This document shows positions 19,738 to 20,470 of a stretch of DNA of 20,470 nt, one piece after another; position 1 is the stretch's first letter, and each line of letters starts with the position of its first letter. This DNA comes from Apostichopus californicus (Eukaryota > Echinodermata > Holothuroidea > Aspidochirotida > Stichopodidae). The stretch lies in assembly GCA_020650975.1 (NCBI GenBank), contig JAIPMN010007223.1, positions 1 to 20,470 on the forward strand. Reading direction: 5' to 3'. The notes below the pieces were generated by a model. The model saw only the letters and a program-made list of their open reading frames with translations, was not told the origin of the DNA and made no database searches. A program made the translations under genes and the position numbers.

Positions 19738-20470
19738 CATAGTGCAAAGTTTCGTTGCCCTCCTTTCTTAATCAGTAGACCTACTATAGAGTAGCAGCTC
19801 CCTGATATGAGCGACCACGATCTGTACCATTGAGTGGGTGTCACATGAATGGGTGGTAGGCCTATATACTATACAGTCATGGTATTGCTTCTGAAATCTT
19901 TTCGGAACACACTGATTTTCAAACAGCGTTAGATCGTACGTGGTATAGCATGCTGAAGGGTTTGTCACAATAGGGTAAAAAAACAAAGATAGCGGTCAAC
20001 ACATGCCCGAACAACGGAGGATATGCATGGTTAATCAAGTGTTTGATAATAAGGTCACAAGGAAACTGAGAATGTCTGTCAGATTCAGTGTACAGATTTG
20101 AACTTGACCGTATACCGTTCATATACGGTTCACTGAGTAATCATTGATACAGTCGCAATATTATATAGGCAGGCTACTTTGATTGATATATATAGGCCTA
20201 CATATAGAGAGAGAGGGCACAACGATCACCCGCATATGGGCACATTTAACCTTGAAAACAGGAGTAACATGGTCTTAGCTGCCCTCACAAAATTCCCTTT
20301 ATTAGTTATACTGTATAACTTGCTGTTACAGTCAAAATCACCATAGCAACCGGAGGTAGGCTACCCGAAGACTGACTTGGCGTGATACGTCTAGATTAAT
20401 TTGTTAAAGAGGTAAGCAAAGCGTTCGATTTTCTATACATATATAGGCTTGGGCAGTGCGAAATGAATAT

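Larger units (their letters stand above)
17451..20470. other. Right flank: intergenic, no convincing gene
   Basis: This lies upstream of the minus-strand gene. It is mostly AT-rich unique sequence, with a GC-rich hairpin island near 19440-19560, a G13 run and a short GA repeat at about 20206. Open frames of 64-77 codons occur on both strands but overlap each other, mostly begin at TTG or GTG, and show no protein-like pattern I recognise. Confidence 0.5.

Noticed and set aside
19611..19844. 77-codon minus frame with CPPPPMRPKMVGREN
   Set aside because: Pro codons come from the G13 run; the rest resembles a dispersed repeat. There is no ATG start or splice context.
1..20470. CRISPR array, bacterial operon or viral genome
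   Set aside because: The repeats are minisatellites without unique spacers, coding is intron-split, and no ribosome binding sites or viral protein motifs are visible.

Overview
The window is AT-rich animal DNA, with long gaps between coding blocks, canonical GT-AG splice signals, many microsatellites and minisatellites, and short tRNA-derived repeats. Its general look, including frequent 'aggcctat'-type words, suits a marine invertebrate. An echinoderm such as a sea cucumber is my best guess, but the taxon cannot be proved from this window. Nothing looks bacterial or viral.

The main gene is on the minus strand. A 5' non-coding segment starts at 16310. The first coding exon (16187 to 15720) encodes an RGG-rich N-terminus followed by two W-D-x-Y acidic modules. 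After a gap of about 9.5 kb, a long second exon (6245 to 5732) encodes a Leu-rich segment and a Ser/Asp/Glu-rich tail. A 66-nt third exon (869 to 804) continues it, and the gene probably ends left of the window or in an exon I could not fix. The three exons join in consistent phases (0 into 0, 1 into 1, 1 out). The RGG start, W-D-x-Y motifs, a G-x-[IV]-P-L-x-x-x-Q-V match and an acidic tail fit AVEN (apoptosis and caspase activation inhibitor). That name is a tentative inference from remembered family features.

A separate plus-strand terminal exon (14533-14685) lies inside the large intron, with a strong acceptor and a clear stop; I could not name its product or find earlier exons. A GC-rich open frame at 9285-9491 is another possible exon or repeat relic.

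The rest is repeat-rich non-coding DNA. It holds a 7-8 copy minisatellite with an AAC-rich spacer (2400-3000), possible tRNA-derived SINE heads (about 3696, 4848, 12966), a small inverted-repeat element (4034-4120), and a 325-bp tandem duplication (7246-7888). At 11438-11760 three motif copies, two of them facing each other in a near-perfect foldback, resemble hammerhead ribozyme cores of Penelope-like retroelements. The right end (17450-20470) has no convincing gene, only hairpins, palindromes, G-runs and a possible microexon.
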